Shown: one piece after another, positions 62,527 through 64,000 of the stretch
Layout of the letters: each line of letters starts with the position of its first letter
Numbering within the stretch: position 1 is the first letter of the stretch
NCBI GenBank assembly: GCA_037074705.1
Contig: CM073596.1
Location: 26,262,001-26,326,000, forward strand
From: Zhengitettix transpicula
Taxonomy: Eukaryota; Arthropoda; Insecta; Orthoptera; Tetrigidae
DNA: 64,000 nucleotides
Direction of reading: 5' to 3'
Position numbers and translations under genes: made by a program
The notes under the pieces: generated by a model
What the model was told of the DNA's origin: nothing
Databases searched by the model: none
Seen by the model: the letters and a program-made list of their open reading frames with translations, nothing else

Positions 62527-62800
62527 CACATCACATTACTACGGAGCACGTCTAACCCACAGCTCAGAGCGAACGACACTGGTGCCCAGTATTGACCCGC
62601 CAGGGCAGCCACTGTGCGCGCGCACTCGCACTGCTGCCAACCGCGCCGGCGAGTCACCAGGCCGCCAGTGCTGCCGGCTCGCACGCACGCTCACGCAGCG
62701 TTCACCCACACTAAACACGAAACGCCCACCAGCTAAAACGGAGGAAAAAAATTCCTCGGTGGTCAGTGACGTTGAGTGAAGCCCCAAATGCGGAAGAAAC
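62527..62800 (-). promoter_or_regulatory. CpG-rich 5' UTR/promoter candidate
   Basis: The DNA at 62560-62710 is the most GC- and CpG-rich stretch near this end (GTGCGCGCGCACTCGC, CCGCGCCGGCGAG), standing out from AT-rich surroundings immediately upstream of the proposed start codon. No TATA box is seen. Overlapping frames on both strands (62495-62779 plus, 62539-62787 minus) fit high-GC chance ORFs; the minus one ends 13 bases before the start codon and could be an upstream ORF. Confidence 0.4.
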
Positions 62801-63032
62801 GCAATAGGAAAGAGAAAAGTGAACTGCGCTGTTACATTTTTTCAATGCCGTTCTTGGGATGAACCGAATGAAGAGACAAATCATCCTTTGATTCGACCCA
62901 TTATGGGAAGAAAAATAGTACCTTGAGTTGCATTATTTTTTTTTTAGATATTTAAAGGTTTTATTTTAACGTCAGTTTCATACGAAAAATATAAAGCAGT
63001 TAATGGCCAGTTTATTAAATTAATTCAAAAAC
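62801..63032. other. upstream flank of the minus-strand gene
   Basis: No feature recognised beyond AT-rich runs. Confidence 0.4.
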
Positions 63033-63066
63033 AACGTGTCCGTCCGTATTTGTACCTTGCTCAGGT
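63033..63066 (-). ncRNA. degenerate hammerhead-like motif
   Basis: On the minus strand it reads CTGAGCAAGGTACAAATACGGACGGACACG. The layout is recognisable; T7-G8-A9 and the GAAACG block are altered. It may be the left part of an element later interrupted by, or adjacent to, the copy at 63177. Confidence 0.3.
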
Positions 63067-63176
63067 TTTATCTGCAGAAAAATGATAACAAACAATGTAT
63101 TGTTATCATAAAATACCTGGCAATTATAACTATCTGACTTCTATGTAAATTAGAAAATAAAATTAGCAGATTTTTC

Positions 63177-63568
63177 GTCAGAAAAAATAAATTAATATTA
63201 AAATTATTAACACGTTTCGTCCCTGATTGAGACTCCTTTAGTTGTAAGGATGTTACAATTAATTAAACAAACAGATTGAGAAACAAAGTCTTACAAAATG
63301 ATAAATTTACAAAATAATATAATTAATAGTGTTTCTTACCAAAAAAAATCTAAAATAAAATTATGTATGAATATAATTTATAGTGTTACCAAAAAAATTG
63401 TGGGAAAAAATTATTCATACGTAATTATAATTTTTAAAATTTATCATTTTCTAAGACAGTTACTCATTTCATATGTTTGGATAATTATAACAGCCATTCA
63501 CCTGAACAGGTCCCATTCAGGAACAAAACGTTGTGTTTATAATTTCTATATTTAATTTTTTTTCTAAC
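63177..63568. mobile_element. inverted-repeat element with paired hammerhead-like motifs
   Basis: The left end GTCAGAAAAAATAAATTAA...AATTATTAACACGTTTCGTCC pairs with the right end, inverted (GTTAGAAAAAAAATTAAAT...AATTATAAACACAACG). The left motif (63212-63241, minus) reads CTAAAGGAGTCTC...GGGACGAAACG; the right motif (63501-63530, plus) reads CTGAACAGGTCCC...GGAACAAAACG. The minus motif keeps GAAACG, but its first segment is eroded. An 85-codon plus frame inside (63298-63555) is an AT-rich by-product. Confidence 0.5.
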
Positions 63569-64000
63569 TAAAAGCCTGTTAATTTTTAATATTTAACATA
63601 CAAGACCTAATTTTACAGTAAAGTAGTTAGAACCAGAAATAATTTCCAAGCAGCACTACACAACAGAGAAACAGATATTTGTCACCAATGTTACAACTAT
63701 TTAACACAACGTTTTTAATAATATGTAGTGTTTAGATATTCAAGAGAAGCCTCAGATTTTTTTAAAATTTAGTGAAATTATTAAATATGTTTTGTGAACT
63801 GTTTTGAACATTTGATGACAATTAGGTGTTTCTCAGTTGTATAAATTTAATTGGTTTTTCGTGCAACAATGGGACATGTGTGACGCTGTGTGACATGTGG
63901 CACCGTCCCGTTAGAAGAAAAGAGATTTCGTTTACATTTGCAACTGTGGCCGCATTCAACGTGCAATTTTATAATAAGTAAAATTAATAAATGAACAACC
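63569..64000. other. non-coding DNA
   Basis: AT-rich with no recognised feature up to the window's end. Confidence 0.45.

Noticed and set aside
62495..62779. 94-codon plus-strand frame in the GC-rich block
   Set aside because: It is antisense to the signal-peptide exon and its CpG-rich upstream region. The composition is typical of chance frames in GC-rich DNA.

Overview
The window reads as nuclear DNA of an animal, most likely an arthropod. It is AT-rich, has no dense long open reading frames, carries many short tandem repeats, and holds decayed transposable elements of types common in arthropods: a Helitron, a mariner relic of the kind found in many insects, tRNA-related repeats, a possible solo LTR and a scrap of LINE reverse transcriptase. 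One dispersed family has a central block resembling SINE-like repeats I associate with polyneopteran insects, but that is only a weak taxonomic hint. Almost all long ORFs in the window are chance translations of low-complexity or purine-rich DNA.

The one credible host-gene feature is near the right end on the minus strand. At about 62.49-62.53 kb a short first coding exon encodes a signal peptide and ends at a near-perfect splice donor, with a CpG-rich GC-rich stretch just upstream (62.56-62.79 kb). If correct, the gene runs leftwards and much or all of positions 1-62489 could be its first intron. I found no convincing second exon.

Layout. 0-2.5 kb: a moderately GC stretch with clustered homeodomain-type motifs, a complete-looking non-autonomous Helitron (953-1730) and a LINE RT scrap. 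2.5-7.1 kb: AT-rich DNA, then a candidate 1.07-kb solo LTR containing three 60-bp repeats. 7-19 kb: mostly unique non-coding DNA. 19-24 kb: tRNA-related repeats, two of them long and in opposite orientation, one fed by an array of three 164-bp repeats. 25-34 kb: a dense repeat zone (palindromic elements, a SINE-like family, a Helitron fragment, a diverged satellite-like array). 34-42 kb: mostly unique DNA. 42-52 kb: more SINE-like copies, inverted-repeat elements, a mariner relic and a second Helitron fragment. 52-57 kb: very AT-rich. 57-64 kb: a cluster of inverted-repeat elements around the signal-peptide exon.

The most interesting signal is a family of about 25 short motifs resembling the hammerhead ribozyme core (CTGATGA, a stem, then GAAACG). 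Six pairs are arranged the same way: a minus-strand motif on the left, a plus-strand motif on the right, cores facing inwards, and inverted ends containing AAGTCAGA. The stem differs between copies but often stays complementary, which is the sign of a conserved RNA fold. Such motifs are known from Penelope-like retroelements. Here they sit in short inverted-repeat elements with no visible protein gene.
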